From assembly GCF_947623445.1 (NCBI RefSeq), contig NC_135247.1, positions 15,006,501-15,070,500 of the forward strand: a DNA stretch of 64,000 nt. Direction: 5' to 3'. The stretch is from Clavelina lepadiformis (Eukaryota > Chordata > Ascidiacea > Aplousobranchia > Clavelinidae). The notes below the pieces were generated by a model. It ran no database searches, was not told the DNA's origin, and saw only the letters and a program-made list of their open reading frames with translations. The translations under genes were made by a program, and so were the position numbers. Below are positions 12,529 to 25,893 of the stretch, piece by piece (position 1 is the stretch's first letter; every line of letters begins with the position of its first letter).

Positions 12529-13005
12529 ACTTAGGTCAATTTCTTGTGGACTCAAGAATGTAATCAGCAATGATTCATTTGTGTGTGCATGAATAAATAA
12601 AGTGCTTCGTAAAAGTAAAAGTTCAAGGCAAAGGTTGTGTTGTTTTAGTTTTATTGAAAAAGAAAGATCCATTAAAACATTGCACTGGAACTTCGCATGC
12701 ACAGTATTGGCACAGTAATTGTATAGAGGCATGCAAGCTTTCAGTCCAAAATGAATGTAGAACGTACACGTATAAAAGTAATACAGCATGGATTGCGACA
12801 ATAAATTATTGTAAACATAATTTTAAAAAGAATTAGTCAAACAACTTTGATACGTGGCGTTCAATACCGAACACTTGTCTTAGCACCGTTATCTTTATTA
12901 ATACCTTGCACAAGAAAAAATAAAACGCACAAAATAATTGTAAAATTTCATGTATTAGAGCCTTTTATCATTACAATACATTGTCGAATGTGATTTGTCA
13001 AACTG
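12529..13005. other. convergent 3' flanks
   Basis: The 3' flank homologous to the intact annexin runs to about 12800. Then follows the 3' UTR side of the minus-strand lectin-carbonic anhydrase gene, with a TTTATT (AATAAA on the minus strand) near 12891. Confidence 0.45.
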
Positions 13006-16000
13006 TCAACAGTTTCGAGAATTATGCTGAACTGGTCTGAAGTTATTTTCCATCAGAAGACTTCCGTCTTCCATGTGTGTATGCCTCAAAACGGACAACT
13101 AAAAACAATGACGTTACAGAATTAAATACTTTTAAACAATGTTGGCAAATGTTTTTACAAACATCTACATGTTGTGAGTGGCGGCATTTTTATGAAAATC
13201 GAGTGCAATTTATAGTTAATTACCTGCTGTGTAGAAACCACCAAGGGCGTTTTGAACACCGTCCAAATTACGTCTTCAGTACATGGGGGGTATGGCAATG
13301 AGCCCTTGTATTGCACGAAATCATTTAGCACCAGGTTAGCAGGTATACCATCTTCTGCGCTATCTCTTAACAATCTGTGTGTGAAAACGTATTTAATATT
13401 TGTACCTTGTCAAGGTTTTATTTTTTTATTCTAAGCTATGCAAGCAAAGCAAGTTGATTCTTTGAAAAGAAAAAGTAAGTAAAAAAGAAATACATATTTC
13501 TACTGAGCTTTAAGGTGCATTTGTTGATTTGCTACTTTCTCAAAAATCTAGCATCACTTACTCTTTCAAAAACCTTTGTGGCGCTGGCATAGACTTCCGT
13601 AATCCAGTTTCCTGCACGAAGTTGACAGTTTCCAATAATTCATTCCAGTATTGATTTCTTACACCATCTCTATTCTAAAAACAAGTCAATAACATTTTAT
13701 TTCACGTATTACGAATTACAAAAAAGCTGATTACGCATATTAAATGTTTCTTTAAGGTTTCAAACTTTTCTTAAGGATGTTGTCATTGTTGCATTCATAT
13801 AGGTCTACATATATCAAAAAGCAAACTCACTTTAATGAAAAATGCAAATGCATGTCTTTGTCCTAGTTCGTGATGTTCATGAAATACTTGTAACTGTAAA
13901 GTAATGAAAAAAGTTTAGTACCTGAAAATGCTACCAAAGAGCACTGTTACCATAACTATACGACTTGCAAATCACAACAATCTCAGCGTGCTTACTTCGC
14001 CCCAGTAGTGGGTGTCGTCAACAGTGTGATCGGAACCACGTTTCAAAATCATGTGATCTATGTAGTATCTCTTTCCACTTCTGCGGAAGGTTGTCCACAT
14101 CGACCGCTTTGGCTGGACATCGATTTTTACTGCATGACAAAAAATACAATTATGTTTTTCCAAAAATTTCAGTTGCGATAAATCCTACTCAACAACAGTT
14201 TCGCTTAATTCGTAAGGCCAATATTATTCTTACTGAATCTTCCAGTGTTTTGCACTATCCACTCATGATGTGACGTTCCTAAAAATCCTCTAATTTTTGG
14301 CAGGGATGAGCCATCACATGCATCCTTCAAGTCGATGGGAGATTGTCTTGTTCCGCCGCAAGTTTTGTAAAGATCGACCCAATTTGAAGGAGGAACTTTG
14401 TTAAAACAAAATTAATCGAACATTAATTCTCATGTTAACTGACAAAATCAGCCGCCGATATTTTAGCGAAATGTATATTCAGCTGATTTGTGTGTATGAT
14501 ATCAAAAGTCCTTAACGGAAAAACCACTTACTTGCGTGAAGGTGGTTTTCGAATCCCCATAAGAACTCATTCGGTATAACTGCAAAAGATTTCAATGTTA
14601 GCCGACAGTTATATGAGGAAAGTCTTAAGTAATGTAAACGAAGTTAATATTAACCAATGACTCAACTGTAAACGTGAGATGTGTGACCAAAGATTACACT
14701 TACTTTATAGATTACTCTTAGAAACCGACAATTGATAACGAAACTTTACTGAAAATTTACAAAATAATCGTATTTCTGTTTTGTGTTTTGACCAAAATGT
14801 TTGACGAAAACAAGTTAACTTGAGTACACAATTTACTTAAAATCAGACAAAGATCACAGAAAAAGACTAAAGCTGAGTCATCAGTGGCTTTTCGATTGAC
14901 TTTTACCTCGTTCGCAAACATAAAACTTGCGGCTGGAACATGAAACGTCAATCCATTTTCCAATGTTGTAATCGTAGAAGTCGTTGTCTACCATCAATAA
15001 CTGGACGCAGTGTTCCCCGTAACCGTAGTTGTTTGGTTCCAGCCTTGCCCAGTTGTTGTAAAACCACTCCTAAAAATTAAAAAACAAACGTTACGATCGT
15101 ATTTAAATCCATGCTGAGTAATATCACAGCTTGTAAGGCAAAACAAAGACAAAACTCTATGCTAAAGTATACGTTGAAACGTCGCGCAACTGCGTCGTAA
15201 TTAAGTTTTTTATTAACCAATGCTGATGGAATGTTATTTATGGAAAAAGTAATAAACATATCTTTGTAAGAGAGTTTTAAGCACGATCTGCATCAAATAT
15301 CCGCTTAATTAAAATTTTTCCATTAACTTTATATCCTGAGGAGCCTTGTATGGAAAAATAATATTAAGTGTCAGCCAAAGAAAGAACAATTTATGGAAGC
15401 GTATACGATCCCAAAAATTAAAACTTTTGAAAATCATGAGAATCAACTCAAATTAATAACACATTTGTTTTTCGCATTGGTTTTACATATAGGCTCGTGC
15501 AGACGTGTGCATGCCCCAATATTACACATGATAGGGCAGAATATTTATAGTTAGAACTGCGCAAATATCAACGACGTAAAACGTGTTTGGATGATTGAAT
15601 GGCAAAAGGGATATGAAATCATTTCGCAGCGTATGACGTCAACATTTTGCGTCAAAACGCACCTTTAGTTTAAAAAGTGGAAAGGTTTTTTCGTTTAAGG
15701 AAAATTATACCTTTGGGCTATGACCAAGAAAAATGCAAAACCTGATTTGGACTTAATATCGCGATTTTTTATTTTTATTCAATGTTTTTATTTCTACCAA
15801 ATAATTCTTGCGCACCGCTTGAATTATCACTGATGTGAACAAGAAATGTGCGCATGTAAACAAGTAGTTATGATAAATCACACTTCATAGCATTTATAGA
15901 TAGAAGTATTGACGTATCTATGTTAATCAACGTCACGAATAAACCTTTCTTTTTCTAATCAAATAAAAATAAATGAAAATGAATGAAGCCGACAACAAGA

Positions 16001-18673
16001 GTTCAGTGATGATAGAAAGTAATGTTTATATCAGAGTTATAACAGATATATAAGTTGTAAGAAAATATAGGAGTTGAATGAAGATAAGAAATTACTTCGT
16101 CATCATCTTTGTTAGGCCATTTCCATTTCCCTTCTTCAGCTGCGTCAGTAGCCCCCACAAAGTAGCCAGGGTCATACATGTTTTCACTCCACTGGTTAGG
16201 TTTGTAATTTTCGGGGTTAGCGATCATTTCGTTTATACAGGTTTGGTCTTCCGCGCTCTGTGATATACAAAAAGGTCAGTAAAATTTTGCAAATAAAATA
16301 GCAACACTATTTTTAAAATCTTGCTATAATGTCGATTTTGTTGTATGTCGGCCTGCGATTGCAGTGCATGAGCAAAGCAACGTGTCGTGAGCAGCAAGTA
16401 CTATTTTAATGTATTCAGCAAGTGTCAATGTATTCCCAGAAATCCCACGCAGGGCAACAGCACATAATCACAACAGGCTTTTAAAGACTTATGGCAACAT
16501 TCCAGTTCTAGACGAAACATTTCACAAACGTCATAGTATTAAATACTTGATTATTATTTGTACATACTTGTTTAACAACTACCGAAAGCAGGTTTTTTGT
16601 GTTGCTAAAAATAAAGTTACAACCGATTTCGCTTCTAAGTAGCTTAAAATTACGCAAGTCAAACTATCTTCGAAACACAACCGCCACCACTCAAATTAAG
16701 AACCGGATTCGTATTAAGTTTAATTAGTGTACAAAAATTACAGCCTCTATAGCGTAGTTTGATTTATGCAGTCTTAGCAAGTAAAACTAACATTTACAAA
16801 GAATGACTAATCGACATGAAGATTTTGTCACCACCGTGCCAATTACAACGACGATTACGACTGAACCTGATTGATTGTACTTTAAGTCCAACGACAGCAA
16901 TAGGTACTTATCCACGAGTCAGTGTACCGTCGTATTACATCTTTATATAATTACTTCCTTGCTAGTACCAAACATAACCTTTGATATGCACCAATTTACG
17001 ACAAATTCCTTGACAGCATTGAGACATAGGTGTCAGGCTTAAGTTGACTGGGGATTACATTTACTATTTCTGCTTTAATGTTAGGGGAATTCTACGTGAC
17101 AATTAAATAAAATACGAGCCATTTTATCAGCTTATGAAATGTACAAGGTGATTTATACGTCACTGCATGCTAATTATATAAAATATTCAGACGACTTAAT
17201 CATTTCTGCAAAAGTGTTAAAACCACCAAGCCCGACGAATTACACCAGTTGTCACGCAAGTGGCGAACCCACGCTTATTTTAACTACAAAACATACCAAA
17301 CTCTTAACGTCATTGCCCGCCTAAAATAAATTTTCTTTGAAGTTAGAAAGAAATTTAAAGCGATTTTTCCATTTTATGACTTCCTTTTATGCAGACCGCA
17401 CTGAAACGTTTACGTTTGATAACGCATGCAGTAAGCCCGCCACTAGAAATCGACGTAAGCTAGCAGACACGTTTTAAGTTGGATTCTAATTTTTGACGTG
17501 TTTAATGGTGTGATCTATACTTAGTCAAGTAGCCAATCTAATGTAAAGAAATTATCACACAAGAAAAGATATCTTATCATATTTTCCACTTACTAGTATG
17601 GAAGCGAGATGTGCTGTTTTTTCGCTTTTCCACTTCTGGCCCCATTCCATGCAGCTTATCAGCGCCTCATCGTACGTCTTTTTCTCATTGAACAAACGAA
17701 TTTCGCGGTTTCCAACAATAGCGTGATTCTTTCCCGAACAATCTGAAAGAAAAATTCCAAGGAATATGAGTTTGGTAGGTGTCAAGCTAAACGCCATTGA
17801 AAATCCGTTGACACTGAAACGAGACTAAGCTTCATCCTAAACTTTCATCGGAGAATGAACAACTTACAGTGAATCACAATCGCCCAATCAAATTTTGAGT
17901 ACATTGGTAGGTTTCACATTCAACGTAGCTCAGAAAGTTTTTTTCCCAAAGCTATAATTTATATAATATTCGATCACATATAATTTACCATACACGTGTA
18001 CAATCACAGTACAACGTTATCGACGGAGTCGTTTGCAAAATTTAGTCGAAGGCTATTTCATTAGCTTCACACTCGTTATTAAGGAGTGATAATGTTGAAG
18101 CTTTCGTTTTTGCCGGAGGTGTTATCGCAAAATGCAGCTTAAGCGTTTTTGATGAATTGTTTACAAAAACAGAAAACCTGCCAACGTCATATTTATCACC
18201 ATCCAGGAAGATAGGAAAATACTAAACGATTTTATCAAATGCAACGTAAATTATTGAAAAGAGAACGTGACTTAAAATAAAAAATGTTTAGCCTTGAGCC
18301 AAAAAATTGCCGACAAGAATTTTTTAACCCGGCTAAATAGTCAGAACTGGAGATAAAAATCAAACATTTTTCCTAAAAAAAATCACTTTGCTCGCATGCT
18401 GTCACCAAGAAATTATATAAAAGCTGATTTTTTATCAAGAAAAATAAGTTTTGGTTCAAGACAAAAAGAAAGTTATAGTTGAAGGCACTGTTCTGCAAAT
18501 ACATTTTTTACAGCATTTAGATCGCCGTTTTTTCTTCAAGCAAAAGCTTTCAATTATTCAATTACGAAATTAAAGAATAAAAATTACAAGAATGTTTTTC
18601 GTTGCTTACCTTTACTCGAAGATCTGTGAGCAATTGAAAGAAGACTAACAACTATGAGAATTCGAAAGTACAT
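13006..18673 (-). CDS. secreted C-type lectin / alpha-carbonic anhydrase fusion protein
   Basis: Eleven exons read from 18673 down: 18673-18610, 17742-17594, 16257-16096, 15069-14907, 14579-14532, 14395-14234, 14129-13996, 13893-13831, 13674-13562, 13365-13224 and 13098-13006. They give 430 residues with all phases continuous. Residues 1-20 are a signal peptide (MYFRILIVVSLLSIA). Residues about 24-180 form a C-type lectin domain: HLASIL, YFVGATDAAEEGKW, NNWARLEPNNYG and FYVCE. EPN is the usual calcium/mannose-type motif, but the paired WND is WID. Residues about 185-430 form an alpha-carbonic anhydrase domain: WGFENHLHA, CGGTRQSPIDL, GSDHTVDD, YKGSLPYPPCTEDV and NFRPVQ. The HxH zinc pair reads IDH, the third ligand in GELQVF is Q, and Thr199 in SLTTPP is replaced (SLPYPP), so CO2 hydration is unlikely. 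It is probably an extracellular sugar-binding protein with a repurposed anhydrase fold. Confidence 0.9.
16365..16380 (+). repeat. dispersed 16-mer shared with 39735-39750
   Basis: TGCATGAGCAAAGCAA occurs identically here, in an intron of the lectin-carbonic anhydrase gene, and at 39735-39750 in the intergenic region upstream of the second receptor. The flanks are only loosely alike. It may be a fragment of an interspersed repeat; the family is unknown. Confidence 0.4.
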
Positions 18674-20302
18674 TTTTTGAGATCTTGACACTTGTTAATC
18701 ACTTCAAACCGACTATATCTAGGTTTCTGCAACTTCGCAAACTGCTTTAACAACTCTGGGCTAGTCACGTTAAATAGCCAAGCAGGGAAAGCAAAATTTG
18801 AAAAAGGCGATCACATCTAAATATAACGACTCTCTGCGCGCTGAGATGAACAGCACACTAGGGCCTAATTAATGTTATACGTCACGTCACACACCCGCAA
18901 TCTGTCTATTGCTGTTGATTAAATCGGTTTTAAAACATACCGGCAAGAATTCCTTAACACGAATAACGTTTGATGTAGAAAGATAAACAATTGAAAAATA
19001 AGGTAATTCGTGTCATATGTCTCACTGACTACGTGGAAATACGTTCATCGCCGAATAATTAAGCCACAGGCGATATGTGCTTGATGATGACACAAGTTCT
19101 ATGCAACTTTTAAGGTGATAGCTTTTCTCTTCTCAAGAAAAGGTGGCACGCTAAAAGCAGCTCAATTACGGTGCAGCCTTTTTTAAATCACTGTGAGACG
19201 CCGACGACCTCGCCTTAAAAATCACAACCCGAATTAGGCCTAACACCAAATATTAAGACCAAATAAATTTATTGACGCAATAACTCCAGGCAACGCCAAT
19301 ATTTCATTGTAGGGCGAAGAACATGCATTATCGGAACATTACTGCATAACACACCATACCTGCCGGCAATGTTGCCATCAAAACATCACGACTTATCAGG
19401 AATAAAACGATCTTAATATAAACAAAGGAAACTAGATTAGCGTTGTCATTTTAAACGCACGCGGCCTACACAATGTGCAAATGCTACTGCAGTCTTAGCC
19501 GATATGCAATAATGCCATGTAAATCGAAGACGTCAAGTTACTGTCACTAACGATGACAATAGCACTGTAATGTTTAAAATGAAAAGATAGCGCTTTTGAA
19601 TACAATATACTGTTTATCGTTGTGCACAAGCAGCATGCTGCTGTTTCAACTGAATAAGTAAATAATTCATATTAAGCGTGTTGCGAGATAGTTATCCGGC
19701 CCGACCAATTATATGCAGCGCATCTGTTTTTCATTGTCCTTCCGCTACAGTCACGATTCTAGCCGAGAAGCGTTTCAAAATGTAGTTGAAAGTGAAAGGG
19801 AACAACTGTTAAACAAAGACAAGACTGAAACGTTATGTTAGTGATGAATCTAGCCGGTATAATATAAACAGATGAAGTATATTTGGTTGAGCGACGTCGG
19901 TTCATTAAACGTTTCAGTTGATCTAGAATAATCTAAACACGAAAAATTAATTTCAAGAAAATTAACAAGTTAAAGTAAAAAAATATTGTTAAGTAAAGCT
20001 TAATTTATTTAAAATAAACAAGTTCTGGTGAAAAGAGCGTTTATTCAACAATCAAATTCCGAGAAGAAGCAACCACAAAACTGTTTTTGTCTCTTCAGTG
20101 CAGTCGCGTATGCAATTGGTGACTTAAATAGATTTTTAACATAAATATAAAATATTTGACAGACCGATTTACCCATCGTTACAAAAGTGCCCCATAATGA
20201 GAGATACATTAATCACGCATAAAGTTAAAATAATTATTTAACCTATAAATCACCCTTAAAGTGCAACAATTTACAGACACATTTATACTTGTATCATTTG
20301 CG
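18674..20302. other. divergent intergenic region
   Basis: This 1.6-kb region separates two divergently transcribed genes: the minus-strand lectin-carbonic anhydrase and the plus-strand unknown gene. It probably contains both promoters. No confident TATA box, exon or repeat was recognised. Confidence 0.4.
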
Positions 20303-23300
20303 ATGGGACATAACGTTTCAAAGTCCACCACGCTTTCACAAAGACACTTCAAAAAGGCTGATTGTTTACGAGATGTTGCTGGAAAGAATCATCATGGTCA
20401 ACGTCGTCAGCGGAATGCACTTGAGCAGGAATACAATGCTTGGCTCCGATCATTGAGTTGGAATTTCGAGGAAAATCCCGGACACACAACAAACAAAGTC
20501 TGGACCAGGAAAAAAGCTCCCTGGCACACTTCCCTAAGAAAAAAGGTACAAACAACAAACGCTTTTCACTTCGACAGTGACGCTATCTAGTTTTTATATG
20601 AAATATTTACAATGTCGCATCTACAACATGTTGAGGTGAGTGAAAATGAACTTTTGCTGAGCGTTTTAGCTACCAACGTTCAAAGCTAACCTACCCGATG
20701 TTTTCAAGGTGACTTCCCTATTGAACTCAAAAAACCATCGGAATGACGCAATTGTCTGGCCCCAAGCAGAAACTTGCAATTTTGGAAAAACTAAAACTAC
20801 ACGTTCGGCAAAAATTCGTCTCTCGTTTATGGGAAAACCAAGTAAATTTGATCACGTGTATCGCACAGCACGTCACGACAAAGGGAGGTAAGTCCAATAC
20901 CTTTTTCTTGGATGGCTAATTTCGGTGTTCTCTTTCTTTAAAACCTGCACAGGAAAACCAGCGAATGTTTGCCATTTATCGTTTTATACTTTTGTCGAAA
21001 CACGTCTTCCTTCCTCCCGGAAAAGGATGGGTACTTCCTCATTACGTCAATCTAAACTGTGTATCTTGAACGCTTAATAATATGGCATTTTCATTTTCAC
21101 AACAGATCTGAACCGGAATGCTGTTTGCTAGAAAAGTCATTGTTATTCATTATTATCATTCAAATGGAATAACAACTTTCAACAGGTCACGGCCGGCGGC
21201 TTGCTTTGCAATTTTTTAATTTTTTAAAATTTGTTTAAACAAAAATGACCAATATATCGAGAATTGGGAATTGCAAAGACGGTTTATTGGAACGTACATA
21301 CATTGTAAATTTTTACAAGTCATAAGTCGTACTGTAAGTATCATGTAACATGTAACGATATCAAGTAACATGTAACATGTTAGGCCATACCGGTATCAGT
21401 TATAACTTATATAGTTGCTGCAGTTGCCACATTAAAAAATCGCCGCGTGCCGCGTGTAAATTTAGCATTTAACTACGCTAAAAGCCAACTAAAATAAGTA
21501 AACGCTTCAAAAATAGTTGGGGAAATTTATTCTGGTATAGTGGGAATTTTGTATCTTTATGACAAAACAAAACAAGTTTCGAGATATAACGGATTAAAAG
21601 GGCAAAGCGGAACAGGACTACTTGATCATAATTATGACTTAAAATGTGAGTTTCGAACTAAATTAAACTCATTAGCGCAACCAAAATTGAACTAAATGGA
21701 TTTTAGACCCTACGTTGATTTTTAGCATGCAAACACTACGTACATGCTGCTTGTATACCTGCCATATTTGTTCTATGCGCTGGTCTGCCCCTTACTACGT
21801 CACTCAACAAAGATCACGTATTGAGTGACGTAACAAAACCTGCTTTCTCTCAAGACAACAAAAAATTACCATATTGCATTGCTGCCTGAGATACTTTTCT
21901 TATAGGTCATTGTCATAAACACCCTGTTTAGCGGTGTCATGAGCACAAATTATATGATTATGCTGAGTTTAGCAAGCTCTAGCCGATTTTTTATTCCAGT
22001 CAACCAATGCATGATCAAGTGATAAGAAGTATTTTCGTTCCTTTTGCCTATATCTGTGTTACTATTATCATCAACACATGATGTGTTGGAGATTTATTTT
22101 TTTCTTGTCATGGTATAGTGTTTTTCATTTTAACCTTGGTGTACTTATCTTAATGATAATAATGGTAAACTTATCACATTTATAGTTGTGGTCTTTTTTT
22201 GCAGAAACTGGCAAAAGAGTCCACAAATTTTCAGCAAGCCATCCACAAAAAAACAATCTGCTAGTGAAAGAAATGGCAGTTCAGGTGCAGAACATTCTTA
22301 TTTATGTAATTCCAACAATACACATTAATTGTGTCCAAAACAATTGGTTTATGTGCAATAAGATAACAAGCTTTCGTAAGTAAAATGATGGTTGCACCAT
22401 CAACATGTAAGCTATTTATATTCTACAAAGTCATCTGCATACAAATACAGAGATTTGGTAATGTTTACTTCAAAATAAATGCTTCTTGCATATTTGCATA
22501 TGCATGCATAAGATTACTGATTTTAGCTATATCCTATAACGACGTTGCAAGGCTTAATCAAAAATAATTTCCGTAAGAAAGCAACGGATTAAAATGTAAA
22601 AGATATTCGTTAAATGTAACTTCTTCATTAGTCCACTTTGTAAGGAAACAAAAATAGCTTCTTATGTTCATAACACAGCAACCGACGCTTCAAGAAAAGC
22701 TTTTGTTTACGCACGTTTTATTTCGTCTTGCGCATAACCATGGTTGCCATCGGTCTCAACTCAAAAATAAGGACGACTATGAAACGAAAGACGAATACCA
22801 TCTTAAACAGTGCACAACAGGAGAAAGCAAACAATGTTCCCAAAAAAAACGAGACACTATCTGCATGTTCTTAATTTTGGTATCTCTTTGGTACAAAATA
22901 CAAAATGATATACTAAATGTGTCAAAGTGCCCAAAATACGTACCTCTGCCCTAAAAATAAGGACATTTCTTAGAAAAAAAGGACAAACATATTTTCTAAC
23001 ACACGGACCTTTAAAATAAGGACGGTATGGCAACCCTGGGTACGTATAACACTGACAAAGACAAGTCTTCAATAAACATTAGGTCATTGATCTTTCGAAA
23101 GTTACAGTTATTTTCGTAAATTGTTTTATTAAAGATTCATCACTTTCATTAACAAAGTTGCACAGCGCCATTTAAACCGGTTTAATTTGTTTGCTTAAAC
23201 TTGAATTGTTTAATTGCTCCAGTTTATCCAGCCGAAGAAACGAGAGTAGGCAAAACGTTTTGTAACTACGACTTACATATGCAGTGGAGGGAGACGTGAA

Positions 23301-25893
23301 GCATTGCTGGGAAATTCCATTGGATTACAACGCGATTCAAGGCACCTCCGGGCTATGGGGTCCTCGGGTACTACCCTGTCATGTCCCAGGAGAAGAACCA
23401 TTTTTTCCCGCAAAAAAGTCTAAAGTTTCCAGGTAAGCCTACATAGGTCGCACCATAATAGGAAAGAACTCGGAAATGATTCGCCAAAATTTCGCACTTC
23501 ACTTTGTGCAGTTGGAATACAGTGTTCATTGTTACTGTTTATCACTTTTTTTTTGCGATACACAGACGCGTTCCGGACTCAGACCGAAAGTTATCCTGTC
23601 TCCGATCAAACGAAAATGACCAGGACAACTTCTACAAGTTGACATCTTTTCAGGATGCAGGGTCAGATGAGGATTATTTACGTCATACTCCGGAATTTTC
23701 CTGCACCCGAACTATCTCTCACAATGACCAAGGACATTCAGGGTTTAGCAGTAAAAATCAATCGACTGGGCCGTTGCTGGAACCAAATCAAGACTTTCCG
23801 GGTAGGCCGACATGAGCATTTGCAAATAAATTGACCACTGTATTTTAATAAATTCATCTGGCATCATTTTTCACTTAAGCCGATATGCAACGTTTCCAAT
23901 ACGGTAAGCAAAATAATGCTTTGCCAACGATTAAAGTAAAACAACATTGCATTTGGTGAATACGAGTCAACATTTTATGATGGTTTTTGGCAGATTCTGT
24001 AACAAGAGTTCTTCCAAAAGTTTCTGTCGAAGACGAAGACATACAAGAGTTTTCTATAGATCCATTTGCACCAGTACAAGAGTATGATCATCTTCTGTAC
24101 GACTTACCAGCAGACTACAGCAAGCATACGCAAAACAAAGACTTTCAGCATCATAATCCAAATGAAGTAAATCTGCTGTGCAAGTTCTGGCTTCAAGACA
24201 CACATAGGGCGTCGGAAGCGATGACAGCGTTTCAGAAATTACAATTGTTATGACAATTGTAACGTAGAAGTCATGTAATAACTTACCGTTTTCATAACAC
24301 ACATATACCGTAAGCTACGAAACGGTATATATAGTATGAAAAAGTATTGTGGGACTTTACCAACGATTAAACGGCAAAGCAAAACGTAAATGTTTTTTAG
24401 ATCATTGGCAAAATTGCAATTGGCAAATTTCTGCCCTGCTGTCCATTGCTTTTGGCGCCTTTCGAAACAGATGCTTAATATAGTAGTTTTTTACTTTCAG
24501 TCATGGGTGAGGTGGCTACATAGAGGTAGTATACATCTAAAGATATAATAATATAACCAAGGTGTTTATTTAAACGTTATTGTTTTAGTTAGTTTAGTTG
24601 AATGTTTTTTTTTACAACATTCAAGATATATGTAGAAAGCTATTCTTTGTTGAAAAATAAAAACTAACCCATTATAACGATAATCGTACTCTAGCCTAAC
24701 CCTTTATGAACTAATTTTAATTTACTATTTCTCCTTACCTACTTTCTTTAACTCTTTCATAAGATATAACTGATATTTCCTACATGTACAGGTATCCTAC
24801 ATGCAAATAGATTTTGGCCCAGGAAGCGAAAATTTTCTATTTGCTCGCAACACAAACATTGATTTGTACAAGGATGAACAAGAAACAGCAAAAGACCACA
24901 CCATGACTACATCGAAAGTTCAAAGGTTAAATTCAGGCAGAGAACGAAGTTTTTCTTCGAACGGTATCTGTTCAGCGAGTTCGCTTTTGTGGATGACGGA
25001 CAATGCCGTAAGAATGATAACGCTTTGTACATCTCCATTATGCACTGGAATATCGTTTGCTGCTATCTAAATATATCGTCTGATATAAAATGTACAAATA
25101 CTGTAAAAAAACTTTACGTTTATTTTTTCGTAGATGATTTCGTCTCTCGAAAAAGTAAAAAAAAGAAATTATCGTGATTATTCGCCGCCCGTCACAAACC
25201 GAGATGCGGTTAAACGAGAAAGTATTCGAAAATTTTGTTTTGAAAACTTGGCGCAGCATCAGCATTTTAACTCATTTTAAGCTATTCCTTGTGAATATAT
25301 TGTACGTTTGTTTTGCCAATTGCAGTATTTTAAACTACATATAGCAGGTTTGCTTCACACTGAGAAACAATTTTTCTTAAACTTGTATTTTAAACCTTTG
25401 CAGGAGAAAAAAGAAAATTGAACTCCAGAAAAAAGAAAACTCGTTCTTTGCAACATGAACGTACACAAAAGGGTTACACTACCGACACATCAACTACAGA
25501 TAGCAATCTAGGTAAGATAAGTTTTTTGGTTTTCGGTCCAGAATTCATTACTATGTTTTTAATTTGGCCACTTCTATGTTATTAGTAGAAACACGGGATG
25601 AAAAACTACAACGTTATAACGATAAAGTCTTTCATCGAAATGAGGTTCCTTCTTCGTCCAACGTACCTTGCGAAAGCCTCCAAAAATTTCAAAACATGGA
25701 TTCCTATCTTGAACAAAAGATCAACGACATGGTAAAAACTTTAATTGATGATAAGTTGGGACCTCATCAACAGCTGGGACGGGGAGGAAGAGAAGTCTTG
25801 AAACAAGATCCTACCAACCAAATCCAAGATATTATCGAAAACCATTTAGCTTCTGCTTTAACAAACATTATGGTACCAAGAAAGAATTTGTAA
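20303..25893 (+). CDS. uncharacterised nine-exon protein, family not recognised
   Basis: Exons 20303-20545, 20709-20887, 22205-22284, 23285-23432, 23566-23801, 23994-24166, 24792-24963, 25404-25511 and 25586-25893 splice in continuous phase to 548 residues. The chosen ATG gives MGHNVSKS, which fits an N-myristoylation start (Gly2, Ser at position 6), and an in-frame upstream ATG at 20261 is disfavoured. There is no signal peptide and no membrane span. The protein is basic early on (WTRKKAPWHTSLRKK), then mixed with acidic stretches (DEDYLR, VEDEDIQEF). It has a lysine/arginine cluster near residue 415 (NSRKKKTRS) and a predicted helical C-terminus with LEQKINDMVKTL and NQIQDIIENHL. No domain was recognised. 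It is probably a cytosolic or membrane-tethered protein, and lineage-specific as far as can be judged. Intron 3 contains a hAT-like element. Confidence 0.78.
22739..23038. mobile_element. hAT-like non-autonomous element in intron
   Basis: The left end reads CATGGTTGCCATCGGTC. The right end, as reverse complement, reads CAGGGTTGCCATACCGTCC followed by TTATTTT. Both ends also share an AATAAGGAC word. The CAGGGTTGCCA start is typical of hAT ends. The 8-bp flanks do not match well, so boundaries and family are tentative. It lies in the third intron of the uncharacterised gene. Confidence 0.55.
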
